A stretch of 7,051 nucleotides of DNA, from positions 1-7,051 of the forward strand of contig CANHTV010000194.1 of assembly GCA_947463285.1 (NCBI GenBank), given 5' to 3'. Each line of letters starts with the position of its first letter. Within the stretch, counting starts at the first letter, position 1. Made by a program: the position numbers and the translations under genes. The DNA is from Verrucomicrobiaceae bacterium (GTDB lineage Bacteria > Verrucomicrobiota > Verrucomicrobiia > Verrucomicrobiales > Verrucomicrobiaceae). Shown piece by piece: positions 6,423-7,051 of the stretch. The notes below the pieces were generated by a model. That model had not been told where the DNA came from. It worked only from the letters and a program-made list of their open reading frames with translations, and did not search any database.

Positions 6423-6506
6423 GCCGCCCAGCTGACTGCAGTGGCTGAGAAGGAAATGAAGGAGCCCGTTTGTCGCATCAAGCACGATCTCGATCTCATC
6501 GACTGA
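6423..6506 (+). pseudogene. Orphan 3' tail of an interrupted gene, function unknown
   Basis: From the IS boundary to TGA at 6504-6506 the plus strand reads AAQLTAVAEKEMKEPV, then CRIKHDLDLID and stop. Codon choice (CTG, GAG, AAG, ATC, CTC, GAC) looks like the host's coding usage. The frame is closed upstream by the TAG inside the CCTAGG at the IS end. An ATG at 6456 could only make a 16-residue peptide. The simplest reading is that an IS inserted into a plus-strand gene and only its last 27 codons survive, 14 bases from the convergent rsmH stop. I do not recognise the family, and chance coding resemblance over so short a stretch is possible. Confidence 0.4.
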
Positions 6507-6519
6507 TGCGCAGAAACGG
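6466..6519. terminator. Long hairpin between convergent stops (likely bidirectional terminator)
   Basis: CCGTTT-GT-CGCATCA (6466-6480) pairs with TGATGCG-CAG-AAACGG (6504-6519): 7 plus 6 perfect pairs around a small internal mismatch, with a 23-base loop that can form a further CGAT/ATCG pair. It begins two bases after the rsmH stop on the minus strand and covers the TGA of the orphan tail on the plus strand. It is placed to end transcription from both sides. No strong U-tract follows on either strand, although the minus side becomes pyrimidine-rich. Confidence 0.5.
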
Positions 6520-6520
6520 C

Positions 6521-7051
6521 TCAGGCCTTCACGGCCCAGCGAAGTTTGGCGGGGCTGGAGCGCGGATTGGCGCGTTGTTCCTCGGGGCTGGCGCGGAGGA
6601 CATCCGACGAAATTTCCCGATAGATGCCTGCGCGATTGCCTTCCTGGAAAGCTCTTTTGACACGACGATCTTCACCTGAATGAAAGGTCAGCATGGCGAC
6701 ACGACCGCCGGATTTAAGGCTGTTGGGGATGGCGCGGAGGAGACTGTCGAGAGCGCCAAATTCTTCATTCACGGCGATGCGCACCGCCTGAAAAACACGA
6801 CGCACCGTGGCATCGACGTCTTCGGGGCTGAGTCGCGAAGGCAGAGCCTCCCTCACCACTTGGGCGAGACTGCGGGTCGTCTTCAGTGGTGTCTGGCGCT
6901 GATGAGTATGGATGCGCTGGGCGATCTGGGCGGCGTGCAGTTCATCGGCATTTTCATGCAGGAGATCGGCGAGTTGCTCCTTGGAAATACTGGCGAGCAG
7001 TTGAGCTGCGGACTGGCCTTTCTGCGGGTTCATGCGCATGTCCAGAGGGCC
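6521..7051 (-). CDS. rsmH: 16S rRNA (cytosine(1402)-N(4))-methyltransferase RsmH, N-terminus off window
   Basis: The visible 176 residues are the C-terminal part of RsmH (MraW), which uses S-adenosylmethionine to methylate N4 of C1402 in the decoding centre of 16S rRNA, in the cytoplasm. The frame is open to the window edge and enters with GPLDMRMNPQKGQSAAQLL, the RsmH signature after the SAM-binding core. Further matches are TTRSLAQVV, RVFQAVRIAVNEE, SGGRVAML, FHSGEDRRVKRAF and the C-terminal NPRSSPAKLRWA. Most RsmH proteins have FHSLEDR and NPRARSAKLR; the Gly and the shortened segment before NPR look like a lineage variant, not damage. About 120 N-terminal residues with the SAM site lie beyond 7051. 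In most bacteria rsmH is followed by ftsL and ftsI in the dcw cluster; here a hairpin and an IS remnant follow instead. The internal ATGs near 7039 are not starts. Confidence 0.92.
   Translation of the reverse strand, partial: GPLDMRMNPQKGQSAAQLLASISKEQLADLLHENADELHAAQIAQRIHTHQRQTPLKTTRSLAQVVREALPSRLSPEDVDATVRRVFQAVRIAVNEEFGALDSLLRAIPNSLKSGGRVAMLTFHSGEDRRVKRAFQEGNRAGIYREISSDVLRASPEEQRANPRSSPAKLRWAVKA

Overview
The window looks like a chromosomal segment of a high-GC member of the Planctomycetota-Verrucomicrobiota group, most likely Verrucomicrobiota. This is inferred from protein families, not from a marker search. The families are a Tat-exported DUF1501 protein, a Tat-type hydroxypyruvate-isomerase-like barrel with an N-terminal CxWC motif, a secreted isochorismatase-like hydrolase of the type common in this group, and an RsmH with a divergent FHSGEDR motif. 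There are no tRNA or rRNA genes and no CRISPR array.

Layout. Positions 1-1657 (minus) hold most of a secreted GH10-like glycoside hydrolase whose C-terminus lies off the left edge. A 67-bp divergent spacer separates it from a rightward run of three exported proteins. These are an isochorismatase-like/SGNH-hydrolase fusion (1725-3335), a Tat-type sugar isomerase/epimerase-like barrel (3427-4308) and a DUF1501 protein (4338-5717). After a hairpin at the DUF1501 stop comes a decayed, internally deleted IS481-family element on the minus strand (about 5826-6419). Next is a short orphan 3' gene tail on the plus strand (6423-6506). On the minus strand, running in from the right edge, is the C-terminal half of rsmH (6521-7051).

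The first four genes read as a secreted or periplasmic carbohydrate-processing island: a GH10-like enzyme, a possible carbohydrate esterase fused to a cysteine hydrolase, a sugar isomerase-like protein and a DUF1501 protein. A joint role in plant or algal polysaccharide breakdown is inference. A rare hexamer, GCGTAT, occurs four times in the window. All four copies are on the plus strand, in the short gaps before the three rightward genes. Two sit at exactly the same distance from a start codon, suggesting a shared promoter element and near-leaderless transcripts.

Most notable points: the GH10-like protein has His where the general acid/base Glu belongs; the hydrolase fusion has an unusual DxH spacing in its SGNH half; the GCGTAT motif is shared by the rightward genes; and the IS remnant abuts both a CTAG site and a truncated gene tail. 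I found no clear new defence or mobile system.
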